Part shown: piece by piece, positions 23,931 to 34,911 of the stretch | Layout: the number at the start of each line of letters is the position of its first letter | How positions within the stretch are numbered: the stretch's first letter is position 1 | Assembly: GCA_039654915.1 (NCBI GenBank) | Contig: CM077594.1 | Coordinates: forward strand, 16,863,001-16,927,000 | Origin: Aquilaria yunnanensis | Lineage: Eukaryota; Streptophyta; Magnoliopsida; Malvales; Thymelaeaceae | Length of the DNA stretch: 64,000 nucleotides | Direction of reading: 5' to 3' | The notes under the pieces: model-generated | Told to the model about the DNA's origin: nothing | Databases searched by the model: none | Seen by the model: the letters and a program-made list of their open reading frames with translations, nothing else | Translations under genes and position numbers: made by a program

Positions 23931-24197
23931 CTTCTAAACCTGCATTAGGCATAGAACATCCTTTCTTATTATGTCATTCTTGCTTACATATGTTGCAAGT
24001 CATCTTTCTACCCTCCTTTGTTAATTTATTGCTGTTGACACCCAATTTCATCCGACCCTTAAAAATTAAATTAAAAAAAATTTTAAAAGGTTTTTATTAA
24101 TTATTATTATTATTATAAGAAAAAAAAGAAAAAAAGTTAAATTAAATAGTTTATGGGGGCATTTTTTTTTATAGGGTTAGTTAAAAATAATATATAG

Positions 24198-24202
<5 letters not shown>

Positions 24203-24229
<27 letters not shown>
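24203..24229. repeat. (TG)n microsatellite
   Basis: About 13 uninterrupted TG dinucleotides in the U3 part of the solo LTR. Confidence 0.9.
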
Positions 24230-24235
<6 letters not shown>

Positions 24236-24569
24236 TAAAAGAAAATTTAAAAAAAAATTGACAAAAATAAGAACTTTGGGGTAAATCTGACAAAAATGAG
24301 AAGTTTGGGAAGAATCTGACGAAATCTGGGAATTCCAGAGAAATTTGGTAATTTTTCGCGTCATTTTGGGCCAAACAGACAGTTTTGTGCCAAATTGACA
24401 AAACAGACAAGTTTGGGCCAATCAGTAATTTCGTGGAAAACTGGGACCAGACCAGTAGTCAAAGAAACCTGAAGGACTTAAACTGTCATTTTGACCAAAT
24501 TATGTTTTAAATCAGTTTTTAATTAAATTTCGAATTATTTTTAATTTAAGGAATCCAATGCTCCTTCCC

Positions 24570-24583
24570 CTATAAATAGGGGT
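24570..24583 (+). promoter_or_regulatory. Solo LTR TATA box
   Basis: The sequence CTATAAATAGGGG lies 540 bp into the LTR, in the same relative place as the TATA box of the related LTR at 6884-6875. If active, transcription would run rightward into the remaining LTR and then antisense into the MULE-B transposase relic. Confidence 0.55.
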
Positions 24584-25429
24584 CCATAACTGCAAAATAA
24601 ATAACGAAAAAAATTAAGATTAGAGCTCCTAAATTAAAAAAAAATGAAAACTGTAGCTTAGTCCCTGTTCCTCTTTCCTTCTTTCCAGAAAGGCCTGAAC
24701 TTCCTTTTTTCCTCTGTCCCCCTTTTATCGTTTTCCCCCCTTTTTACGACCGTTTGCCGTTTTTTCTTCGCCTCCAGTTTCCGTCTCTTCCTATGCCGAC
24801 CACCGTTCGCCGGCGCCGTCGCCGTAGCCTTCCAGCCGAGCCTTCCCATCGTTTTTTTTTTCTTTCTTTCTTTTCTCTCTCTTCTTCTTTCCGACGCGTT
24901 CTCCCTCCCTCCTCCACCGCGTCGCGTCCTCTCTCCTCCTCGCCGGCCGTCGCCCCTCTCCCTCTCCTCTTCCTTCTCCTTCTCTCTCCTCCCTCCTCCC
25001 TCTCTTCCCTTCCCCGGTCGTGCCTCTTCCACCTTCCTCATCCCTTTCGCGCGCCGTCACCACCGTCGCCCTTCTTCTCTCTCTCTCTCTCACCGTCGCT
25101 CTCCCTCTCTCTCTCTCTTCCTCCGCCTCAGCCTTCCCTCCTCCCCTGCTCACAGACGACGCCCCAGCTGTAGGAAGCCGCCTTCACCGCCGCCCTTGCC
25201 GTCTCCCGCCAGCCCGTGACCCAACCAGCCACAAAATTTGAATTTTTCATTGTTTGGGTAAAACTCTTTTTAATCCTTGGTTTTTTTTATTTCATCTACA
25301 TAAGTCACTAACCTTTTTTATTTTTTTTGCAGAACTAACAATAAACTTTGGTGTGTTTATTTATTTTTTTATTTTTCTTATTTCTTGTTATATATATATA
25401 TATATTTTTTCTATAGAAGGTTATACCTC

Positions 25430-26150
25430 CTACTTTTATGTGGATGGCCAAAAGCCCCACCTTATTTCTTATTTATTTCTTTTATTTATTTATTGTCATT
25501 TTATTTACTGTTATATACTTTATGCACTTTTTTTTACGTAGATAGCTAATACGCCTCACTTTCTTTATTTATTTACTTTTCCGCAATTATTTACTTTATG
25601 CGTTTTTATGTGGATGGCTAAACACCCCACTTTTCTTTATTTACTTACTTTTATGCATTTATTTACTTTATGTATTTTTATTTTTTTAAGTGGATGACTA
25701 AACGCCCCACTTTCTTTATTTATTTAATTTTTTACGTTTATTTACTTTATGCACTTTTTATTTTTTTTAAGTGGATGGCTAAACGCCCCACTTTCTTTAT
25801 TTATTTAATTTTCTACATTTATTTACTTTATGCACTTGTTATTTTTTTAAAGTGGATGGCTAAACGCCCCACTTTCTTTATATATTTAAATTTTTTTTGC
25901 GTTTATTTACTTTATGCACTTTTTATTTTTTAAGTGGACGGCCAAGCGCCCCACTTTTCTTTATTTATTTATTCTTCTGCACTTTATTTATTTCTTTATT
26001 TATTTAAATTCCGCACTTTACTTATTTACTTTCTTCGCATTTTATTTTTATGTGGATGGCTAAGCACCCCACCTTCTTTACTTTATTTATTTATTTATTT
26101 ACTTTTCCGCAATTTATTTTTCTTTATGTGAATGATTAACCTTGTTTTAC
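25430..26150 (+). repeat. Tandem array of about 82 bp within the solo LTR
   Basis: Around eight diverged units, each with the core GTGGATGGCTAAACGCCCCAC followed by TTTATTTA- and TTTACTTTATGC-type sequence. Cores start near 25440, 25530, 25610, 25690, 25771, 25853, 25936 and 26052, mostly 80-84 bp apart with one or two longer spacings. The related LTR at 5097-7393 has about three such units, so the array has expanded here. The apparent ORFs are caused by this periodic AT-rich sequence. Confidence 0.8.
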
Positions 26151-26604
26151 TTATTTACCATTTTTTTTTATATGGCTAGTCAAAAGTCCATCTTATTTCA
26201 TTTTTTTATTACAACCAAGCCCCCGTCCTTTATTTTCCTTCATCTTTTTTTAAAAATTAATTGGAATTCTAAGACTTTTCCTTTTTATTTATAATAAAAT
26301 CTAGCCTTTTATTCCTTTTATCAAAATAATTTTTTTTTATAAAAAAAAATCATAACCAGACGATTCCACAAAATTCATTTTTTTTTAAGTATATTTTTAA
26401 ATCTATGGATTAGATAATTACTTTAAAAATCTTTCATCACACAAAAAAAAAAAAGAATGAAAAGAAAAAATAAAATTTTAAAAAAAATAAATTTTTTTTT
26501 AAAAAGAGAAATTAATATTAAGATCATTAAAAATTCATATTCGGTAAAAATTTATGAAAAAAATTAATAATTAATTAAATAATTAACAATAAATTAAAAT
26601 TTTA

Positions 26605-26960
26605 AATTAAATTCCATGTCCGAGTGATCCGATAGGATCCATGATTTGGAAAATATCAAATTTATAATAAAAATAAATAAAAATTAAGTACCAAGATAAA
26701 AAAATTCATATTCAGATAATTCGACAGAATTTATGATATGGATTAATAATTAATTAAAATATTTAATAATAAATAAAAAAAACTACATTTTCATTAAATT
26801 TCATATCTAGATGGTTCGATAGAATCTATAGTTTGGAAATATCAAATTTATTATATAAAAAAATTACACAAATTAATTACCAAAATTTTAGAAGTCCGTA
26901 TCAATCTAAAAATTCACATCTGGATGATTCAGTTAAAATTTCTGATTTGAAAATTAACTG
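26605..26960 (+). repeat. Palindromic subrepeats at the 3' part of the solo LTR
   Basis: Four diverged copies (near 26612, 26705, 26805 and 26920) of a motif resembling CCATGTCCGAGTGATCC...GGATCCATGATTTGG. They correspond to the three copies with the core GACTCTGCCGAGTC in the other LTR (5366-5589, opposite strand). Each copy is an imperfect inverted repeat. Confidence 0.55.
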
Positions 26961-29900
26961 AAATTATTTAAAAGCAAACAAAATAAAATTAAAATCAACT
27001 AAGGTACCAATTTTGGGCGTTAAAATAGAGTTATTTTAACGTAACCGTACTCCCGAACCCTCGAACTCTCGTAGACCATTTTTAGGTGTCCAATCGACCT
27101 AGGTGAAACCGATTGGTGGCGACTCCCAAAAACCCCCACGTTGTCACAATTGCCTTGTTTCTTCGGCTCATACCTTGACCTCATTCTTTTCTTCCTAGGC
27201 TTTTTGGGAATTTTTCTTATAGTTGGAGGATCAATAAGTCCAAAATCATTATTTGGCCACATATCTATTCCCCGACATGGCCCCCCAATCAAATGGCTGT
27301 AAGATTTCATAAACATTTCTTTCTTATACTAAGAAGCAATATAATCCTCAGGTTTTTCACCTTTTACTAATATGGCTAGACAGGCATGAATGCATGAGAT
27401 ACCAGAAAGTTGTCATGCTCTATATTCACAACACTTCAAGTTTATATATACAACATATTTGGCCCTGCCACACATGATCTTATAACCATCATCACCATTA
27501 CATCTATAATGTCACCTGTAATTTTCATCAATGTTTTTGTGAAGCTTATCTAAAATCCTTTTCTCATATTCCCCAGGCCAATTAATTCAAAATAGCCTTC
27601 TGTTTAATTGCCTCTTTATAGCATAAGTCCTAATATCCTAAAGCATTAAAATTATTGGCTTGCTCCTAACACCTAGAAGCACAAAGTTAAAGGCATTACA
27701 GCAATTATTGTCAACCAAATCACACTTCAAAATAAAACTAAAATATGTCTTACACCATGTCCTAGGATCATATTTTGTAATAGCCACAGTAGCACACTCT
27801 TTTAACTTCTCTAATGCTTCCAGATTTTGAAAGAAAGTAACCCCATTTGTTGATTTTGCACAAGCATAGAGTTGAGTCCTACGTGCGTCACCCTTATAAC
27901 CAGAGCACCAATTTGAATAAATATGTCTGGCACAAAATCTGTGTTCTACTTAGGGAAAAGTATCTACAACTGCATTTATTAAGCCCTATAACCAAATACA
28001 CATAATTCAACAACATATATATTGTTGCCCGCAATAAAATAATTAAATTTATCTTTAAAAAATACAATTAACAATAGCCCAAGCTAAATGGTACATTTGT
28101 TCATTTGCACCTTTTCCCACTGCAGTTGATTTTCACCTTTTCCTATTGCAGTCAACAGTTGGCCTTTCACAACTCCTTTTAAAAAACAACCATCAAGGTC
28201 AAGATAAGGCCTACACCCTTCAAAAAATCCTTTTTTTAAAATTGCAAGACACACATACATCTTATGGAAAATAGGATTAGATCCCTCACCCTAATTTACC
28301 ACTTGAATATCAATATTGCTTTTAGGATTAGCAAGTCGGAGAGCATTTATATAATCTCCTAATATGGCATATTATTCATTAACATTTCACTCTAACTTCT
28401 GCACAATTCAAGTCTTAGTTCTCCTGCATTGGTTCAAGGAAAACTATATACCAAATTCTTTACTAATGTAATGCCTAATATAGCTAGGCTTAATTCCATG
28501 ATGTCCTTCAATTAATTCTGCATACTCCGTAGCCATACAAACAAAAGTTGCTCGTGAAATGTTGTGATTCCGATAACAATTGTGTGCTGGATTAAATGAC
28601 TTAACCTAAAAAACAAAATTCTTTTTTCTCTACATTGATACAAAAATCAACCACTCACAACCTTTTGCCCTGCACTTTGCTCAAATTCTTGTGGTCTCAT
28701 TCTTCAAATAACAAAAGTCACATTGCTGTTGGATAGTGAACTTTATCAAACCTCTCCTAAACTGGATATAATCTTCAAAAACCATATCATGCTTAATATG
28801 ACATATTTTTACCTTCTCCTCATATCTTGGCCACTTATGCTTCATCCCAACCTTAATTCTCCTACCCTCACCACCACTATCTGTGGCAAAACTCATAAGG
28901 TCAGAATTAACAAAAGCATCATTATCATCCCCACCATTGTTCTACACTTCAGTATCAAACTTCTATTTCTCAACACATATATTTATCCTATCAATTGAAA
29001 TTTCAGTTGTTGCTTCTTTGTTTTCATTAGGAATTGCCTAAAATATGCTCTATATAACCTTTTCTCGTAGAATTGTTTTAAGCCATTGATTGCCTTCACA
29101 ACTTTCTGATCTTCATTGGATTGTAAACCGAGGTCCAGTTTACTCAACTCAGCATCACACTCTTTTTTTCTAAATCAATGCCTTCATCACCCTCTTCTTC
29201 ATCCTTATCACTATCACCAGCATTTTCATTATGGTCCTTCCTTCTTTTCCTACCTTATTCTCTACGACTTTATACAATTTTTGCATCAAGTTCCCCCATA
29301 ATTTGATTAAAAACTTCATCAATTTTAGCATGTGGCAACTGTATAAGATCTCCCACCTCTATATTCTCATTTACTTCTTCATTATTGCCCACCCGACGTG
29401 GTAACTTCCTCCTTTTTCACTTGTCCTTACCTCATTACTCATGTACATGTCCTCATTGTTGTGTTCAATGTATACATCTTTTTTTCCATCTACATCAGCA
29501 CTATGTACTATGTCAATTATTAATGCTTCCTCACACACTCATTAAAATAACCTATTTTCTTCAATTCTTTTTTCACACACTAATAGGAAATAATATCCCC
29601 TTCAAACTTATAAGAAGGAACACGACTATCAACATATTCCCTCCTTTAATCTCTAGTAAACTTTCCACCATGATGAATCAATAATAAGAATTTCACCTTT
29701 AAAAAGTTGCAACTGCAAACACATAAATATAACCACATGTTATAATTTTAATATGACTGAACTATGAAATGCACTTACATGTTCTATTGTATTATTTGTT
29801 TATTATGTATATTAATGATCATTAGTAGGCACCTTAATTTTTCAGCCTCCACTTTGTTTTCTTTCTCAGACAACACTTCTCCCAATTTCATTGATCAATT

Positions 29901-32150
29901 TTTCAAACAACATGCTTCGAATTACGATTCCTTACAAATATCCAATTTGCTATTACTTCATAAATTTAGCCACTTTCTTCCTCCACAAACAAACAGACGA
30001 CATAATCAAACATAAAATACCAAAATTCCTTTGTTCTATTACCCATTAACATGACAATCTACACCTACTTGAATAAAATACTTACCTCCATGTTCTGACT
30101 TACATGCTTTTTTGGGTGGGACAAAATTCTGTCTCCGTTGGTCCCCTTCTCACTTTTTTAATGCCTCTAAATTAACTTTTCATTCTTTTGTTAATGTTTT
30201 AACCTACTAATATTTGTTTCCTGCCATTGACAACCTCTATGTGCCCTTCTTAGTATAAAGGGCAAACAATGTTCCATCATTCGTCATCACGTGCTGTTTC
30301 TCCATTACCCTAAGGACTAACTTATAACATGTGACTAAGTTTAAGGACTAACTAGTGTCGTGTTTAAGATGAAGGACTAACTAGTGTGAGTCAGACAAGC
30401 TGAAGGGCCCTAGAAGTAATTAGACTAAAAAAATTATAGACAGAATTATGAAGCAAAGGATTTATTTGTCAAAAGAGTTAGGCCAGAGGGCTGAATTGCA
30501 AGAAATTATGAAGTTGAGGATAGAATTGAAAGAAAATAAGAATTCATGGACTTGTTTGTGGAACAATGGTTTAAATTGCTATAAAAATTTAATTAAGGGT
30601 TTAATTGAATATATTTAGAAAAATTTAAACAAGTTAAGCTAAAAGAATTAAATGGACAAAGGTGCATGCTGAGGACTTAATTAAAGTTGATCAAAAAGTC
30701 AAAGGTTTATGCAAAAGGTTATACCCCATTCACACATAGAAGAAAACAAGTGTCGGATGTTCTTGTTCTTGTTTGCTTTACCATGATCCACTTCTTTGCG
30801 TTGACTAGACAAACGCTAGATTGCTTAAGATTATCAAGTTTGAAGGGAGAAAAAAAAGCTGATTACAAAGGGCCAAAGGAGAAATTGAATTCAATTCTTC
30901 ACTGCATGCTTTGACTTGATGGGTAATTGTTTGACTGATTGTTAAGCATGTTTTGAGCAGTTGATGAACCATGTTCTTGGTTACACGGGAGCCATGGCTA
31001 AACCTAGAGCATGTTTAACAGAGCTATTTATGGTGGAAGGCCCACGCTTCTTTTCTAGGAGGATTACTTCACCATCAAGGTAGCAAGAATTATGGATGGC
31101 AGAACGTATGTTTTTGTTAGCTCGATAGGTAAAGGACAAGTCTATGTTTTCTTGGGATTAACCTCTTGAATTTGTTGCTGGTTATCTACTATTGTAATGG
31201 TGGCGGTTGCTTGCTAGTTTTGTAAAGATAACTAAGCCAATGGCTAATTAATCACTAAATTCAAAGGAATTAGGGCCAAGTGACAATATACACATTGAAT
31301 GACCTTGGTTCTCTACAGGAATTATTTTGGGCTATATGACGGTAGTCTTGATTCTCTACAGGAATCAAGTGGAAGGCAAGCATCTGAGAAGCTAGGTGCA
31401 TCCGGAGCACTATATGTGACCATAATATATACATGTATATGTATATATGTTAGGTCTCTTTTTGTCTTAGTAAAATTGAGCTCTATGTAAGGTAATGTAT
31501 TGGCAGAAATGTTGTGGCAGAAAAAAGGATGTTTGCCAAGTCCAAAAGAGCTAAGTATGGTTTATTTATTATTTGCATTCATGCATTGCATATTGATTGA
31601 GTTTGTTTAATTTATTTTCTACCCATCTTTGTTATTTGACCCTTGGATGCTATTTGTGTGCCACTTGGTTTATTAGAATGTTGTAGGTATTGTTGTCTTT
31701 CTTGTGTTGTTATTTTCGGTTGCAGATTATTTAGGCATTTGTGTTGTTGACTATCTCTTTCTGAGTTTCATTAGAAACTCATCTCCCTTATGTTTACTTT
31801 CCTTGTATTTAAAGTAGCTACTGTTGTGATTAACTGGTTTAGAGCTGAAAAAATCTCCCTCTCGAGTGCTTACTTGAAGATTAAGTCCTAGGCACTAGAC
31901 TTCTAAGTACTAGATCCTACCTTGCTATTATGTATCTTAGGTCACACCCTAGGATGTAAGCTGATATTTTGTATTTAAAAAGAATGCCAATTCTTTTTTT
32001 TTTTTTTTTTGCAATAAAAGTTATTTTTGTGTTTGTATTTTAGAATACCCATTTCTGTTTCTCTCGTCCGGATAGTTTTCCAGTTAATTTACTGTTTAAA
32101 CTTCCAGACTATGGGTGATTTGGGATGTGACATATCGGAATCAAAGCAGG

Positions 32151-33265
32151 TGTGTCCAGGACTTTAAATATACAGAGAGAGCAATAGACCACAGTAATGA
32201 TTTACTGATTTTAATCTGTAGGCCAATGGGCTGTGAATTGCAAAGTTGTAGGCCAATAAGCTGAATTGCAAATGTGAACTCAATTGGTGATATCTGAATC
32301 TGCAAGATTCTGCTTCTGTAAAGAATAGTTCATGTTCTGGTTATATTAGACAAGACGGCTGAATGGCTAGAGTTTGACCAGAAGGTTGACTACAAGCTAT
32401 AAGAGGTATCTGGAACTGTGTTGTTGCACTTGTGTATGGAAGAACATTTGGAAGTTCTGGTTTCAAGGGCATACTGTCATTGCTGCTGCTGAACAGTAAC
32501 CTACAGCCCTGAAATAGGGGCATAGTGTGTGCTAAGATTTGTGTTATGGGAAAGGAATGGTATTCTTTGAGTTTCATTAATGCTATAAAAAAAATTAGGA
32601 AAAGGCAGTAGATGTCTGAAGATTACAGCTGGGGAATTTTCAATTTTGTGGTGTTGACCTGCTGGTTGACTTTGAGCCAGGGGAAGCTTTTGGGATTCAA
32701 CCATCACAGGCAAGTTCCATAAGTAAAATGGAACTTACTGACCACATATATAACCTGGTTTCTGGCAGGCCAAACTGAGATTTCTTGTGATGGTCCAGTT
32801 TCATTTGGTGGCAGAAACATGTACAGAAAGTTTCAAGAATCTCTACTTTGTAGAACTCAAGTTAACCCCTTTAGCCCCAAGGTTTGAAATTACTGTAGCT
32901 GCAGGTATTGTAGCAAGAGGGCACCTGAAATTAACACCATTGTTTAGGATGTTATTACTGGTTTTATAGAGTTAATGACAGTGATGGCTGGCTTTGATTT
33001 CCATTATAGAGTTAATGGCGTGGAACTCATGGCATATTTGTCATATATAACATGATATAGATTTTGGATTTATTGGGAAAAACGTGTTCATCGACTCCGC
33101 ACCTTTTCTCTTTAGAAAAATGCAAATAAAAGTATAAATAAAGTGTAATTTCAGAATTCAGCCTCGTTATAGAAAAATGAATAAAATTCTTACGAAAATA
33201 ACAAGCGTCACTTTTTACAGATTGTTTTCCCCTTTTCACACTAAAAACTCATATTTAGTCTTTAC
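32151..33265. other. Region after the gypsy primer site, no coding frame seen
   Basis: This is where a gag region would follow the LTR and primer site. No gag-like frame is visible. Phrases are repeated (GGCCAATGGGCTG and GGCCAATAAGCTGAATTGC near 32220-32265). It may be the decayed internal region of the gypsy element. Confidence 0.35.
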
Positions 33266-33448
33266 CTACCCAACTTTGCTAGCAGAGAGAAGACACTGCC
33301 CTAACTGAGGCCCGAGTTCAAGGTGCGGCAGAGACACACCTGAGCACAAACTTGCCAACAAATTGTCCAAATTATGCAGCTTGAAGCCCTCCAAGTTTCG
33401 TGAGGCAGACAACTTATCTCCCAAACTTTTATTGTAACTCCTTCTACC
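33266..33448 (-). pseudogene. Possible orphan terminal exon, unrecognised
   Basis: The minus strand has a splice-acceptor-like TATATTTAG followed by 60 open codons ending in TAG. The translated segment (SYNKSLGDKLSASRNLEGFK, then LHNLDNLLASLCSGVSLPHL, then a short tail SASKVG) has the composition of a real globular protein and little low-complexity sequence. I do not recognise the family. No upstream exon could be joined to it: the next 150 bp are AT-rich and then a MITE begins. It could be the last exon of a displaced gene, a captured fragment, or chance. Confidence 0.25.
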
Positions 33449-33589
33449 CTAAATATATAGTTTTAGTTGTACATGTTTCTGATTACTACAAAGAAATATA
33501 TATATATATATACAGTGCACAAGCAGTTCTTTGGTTTCAGATAAGGGGCACCTGAAATTTAACACAAAAAATAAATGTGCATCCCTAAG

Positions 33590-34044
33590 CGCGTGTTTAG
33601 CTCATGAATTCTTAAAATTATTGGAAAGTAAGGTAACCTTTTGAAAAATAACAATCTATAATTTTAAAGTAAAAAAAATTATTGAGTGTCAAACGTAGGA
33701 AAAAAAAATCCAAACAATATTATGTTTGGTGAGATTGACAATATGATTTCTTAAATTCTTATTTTCCAGAAGAGATATTCATTCATAGTTTTTAGGAAAA
33801 TCATTTTCCTATTAGAAAACTTAAGGAAAGTTACTTCGAAAAATTATGAACGGATTATCACTACTAGAAAACAAAATTAAGAAGTAATTCTGTTAATCTA
33901 ATCAAACACAATATTGTTTAGATTTTTTTCCTACCATTGATACTCAATCATTTTTATACTTGAAAGTCGTGAATTGTTACTTTCCAAAATGGTACTCCCC
34001 TACATTTTACTTTCCAAGAATTATGAGAATCCGTGAACCAAATA
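33590..34044. mobile_element. hAT-like MITE
   Basis: The left end CGCGTGTTTAGCTCATGAATT and the inverse of the right end TATTTGGTTCACGGATTCTC share about 40 bp of inverted similarity, including TTGGAAAGTAA. They are flanked by TCCCTAAG (33582-33589) and CCCCTAAG (34045-34052), an 8-bp duplication with one mismatch. An 8-bp duplication and GTGTTTGG-type ends are typical of hAT MITEs. Length 455 bp. Confidence 0.65.
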
Positions 34045-34231
34045 CCCCTAAGGTTAGAGTTAAACTCCCATGAATTATAATAGGAAGCAATTTTTTGGTG
34101 GATGCAGCCAGCAGCTCCAGTATCCTGGGCCTAAGCCCACTAGTCTACTTAAGACTTGAAGACTCTTTTATACTCTAGGGGTAAGGAGCTAAGAAGATGA
34201 AGTTGATCTGAGAGACAGACTTTCTGCGAGC

Positions 34232-34429
34232 ATGTCCTTTGCCACTCCACAAAAGGCTCTGAGTTACACTCCCATGATAATGGCAAAGTGGAGAGTCACT
34301 CCACCAGAACCGTATCACTTCGATAGGTACAGTTTGGAATCAAGGCATCCAAGAAACACTCCCTTGCTGGACTTCATCAAACAAAGGCAGGATCAATTAG
34401 GACCCCGTGTAACCAAGCTAGTGTTATAG
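34232..34429 (+). CDS. Short hypothetical ORF (65 aa)
   Basis: A frame from MSFATPQKALSYTPMIMAKW to a TAG, with protein-like composition (TPPEPYHFDRYSLESRHPRN, TPLLDFIKQRQDQLGPRVTK). No family is recognised. No promoter or splice partner could be pointed out. It lies downstream of the 3' end of GBPL3 on the opposite strand. It could be a small gene, a gene fragment or a chance frame. Confidence 0.2.
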   Translation: MSFATPQKALSYTPMIMAKWRVTPPEPYHFDRYSLESRHPRNTPLLDFIKQRQDQLGPRVTKLVL

Positions 34430-34911
34430 AAAGCTGCTTGAGAAAGAGTTCAGATTGGAAGACATTTAAGTCATCTCAAACCAAAACAACCAACATCAGG
34501 TCCATGCAATCGAAATACCATAATAGGTACAATTAATATGTTACAAGGGCTTTGATGTCTAGGCGCCAACCTAACCAAACATAACACATACCCTAGCCAA
34601 ACAACAACTTGAAGGAAAAAGGCACACAATGCAAGAGCCGAATCAAAGCCGGAATTGGAAATCACACGAACACAACCACTAGTGCCAAACTTCAAATCCA
34701 CACACACAGGAACTGAGATAGGCATTTCAGCGAGTGTATATATCCGCTGTCAATGCAGTACCAAGGAACAAGCCCTTGCTGAAATGAGGTTCAGAATTTG
34801 TGGTTAAATCCTACAATGACTAGATTACACTTATGCTTATAAACTTCCCTATAACTACACTCCAACTATGATACATGCATCCTTTCCATAAAAGCCAGTT
34901 GCAAAAAACTG

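Larger units (their letters stand above)
24033..27148 (+). mobile_element. Solo LTR of an Ogre/Tat-type element
   Basis: It begins TGTTGACACCCAATTT at 24033 and ends GTTGTCACA at 27148 (3,116 bp), flanked by a perfect 5-bp duplication ATTGC (24028-24032 and 27149-27153). No internal domain is present, so it is a solo LTR formed by recombination between two LTRs. It matches the LTR at 5097-7393 at both ends and in the shared GTGGATGG and palindromic subrepeats. Inside are a TATA box (24570), a (TG)n run, a pyrimidine-rich GC-richer tract (24660-25240) and an expanded tandem array (25430-26150). It interrupts the MULE-B transposase just before its zinc knuckle. Confidence 0.92.
23930..29400 (-). 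pseudogene. MuDR/MULE transposase of MULE-B, split by a solo LTR
   Basis: Reading down the minus strand: an acidic Glu/Asp-rich linker (about 29310-29150); the MuDR N-terminal domain (28850-28690, FEDYIQFRRGLIKFTIQQQCDF); the MULE DDE region (around 28235-28140, FFEGCRPYLDLDGCFLKGVV); a SWIM zinc finger (27440-27382, CCEY...LSGISCIHACLAIL); a basic tail (27240-27160, KIPKKPRKKRMRSRYEPKK); and, on the far side of the solo LTR at 24003-23957, a CX2CX4HX4C zinc knuckle (CNICKQ...HNKKGC). Stop codons interrupt several of these, including one inside the SWIM finger and a TGA within the knuckle. The domain order matches MULE-A. Exact start uncertain. Confidence 0.78.
21517..30426 (-). mobile_element. 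MULE-B: autonomous-type Mutator-like element, decayed
   Basis: The left end starts AGCCTAATCACCCTTGGGGC at 21517; the inverse of the right end reads AGTCTAATTACTTCTAGGGC from 30426. Both continue with related inverted sequence (TTAGTCCTT, GGTCCTCCAAC phrases) and match the ends of MULE-A at 42325-50268. Between them lie a minus-strand MuDR/MULE transposase pseudogene and a plus-strand GRF-zinc-finger pseudogene. A 3.1-kb solo LTR (24033-27148) is inserted, so the original element was about 5.8 kb. Flanking 9-mers (AAAAACAAA / AAAAAAATT) are A-rich and do not prove a duplication. Confidence 0.8.
21458..32132 (+). mobile_element. Ty3/gypsy LTR split by MULE-B
   Basis: An LTR start TGTCATACCCCATCC lies at 21458. 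Its sequence runs 59 bp to 21516, is interrupted by MULE-B (21517-30426), and resumes to an LTR end GGGATGTGACA at 32132. Immediately after comes TATCGGAATCAAAGCAGG (32133-32150), whose last 15 bases match 12 of 15 in the common initiator-tRNA-Met primer site TGGTATCAGAGCAGG. Without the insert the LTR is about 1.77 kb. Phrases such as GGACTGAATTGCC left of the insert and GGGCTGAATTGC right of it show similar LTR-internal style. No gag or pol frame follows in 32150-33250, so the body is lost or highly decayed. Confidence 0.65.

Noticed and set aside
24658..25241. Several overlapping ORFs up to 139 codons on both strands
   Set aside because: They lie in a pyrimidine-rich tract inside the solo LTR and encode only Arg/Glu/Lys or Ser/Pro/Leu runs; the length comes from base composition.
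25430..26150. Possible CRISPR-like array of regularly spaced repeats
   Set aside because: Units are about 82 bp, diverged, without distinct spacers, and are subrepeats of a plant retrotransposon LTR.
21508..30435. Nine-base target duplication for MULE-B (AAAAACAAA / AAAAAAATT)
   Set aside because: Only about six of nine positions agree and both are A-rich, so it cannot be told from chance; the element is called from its ends and genes instead.
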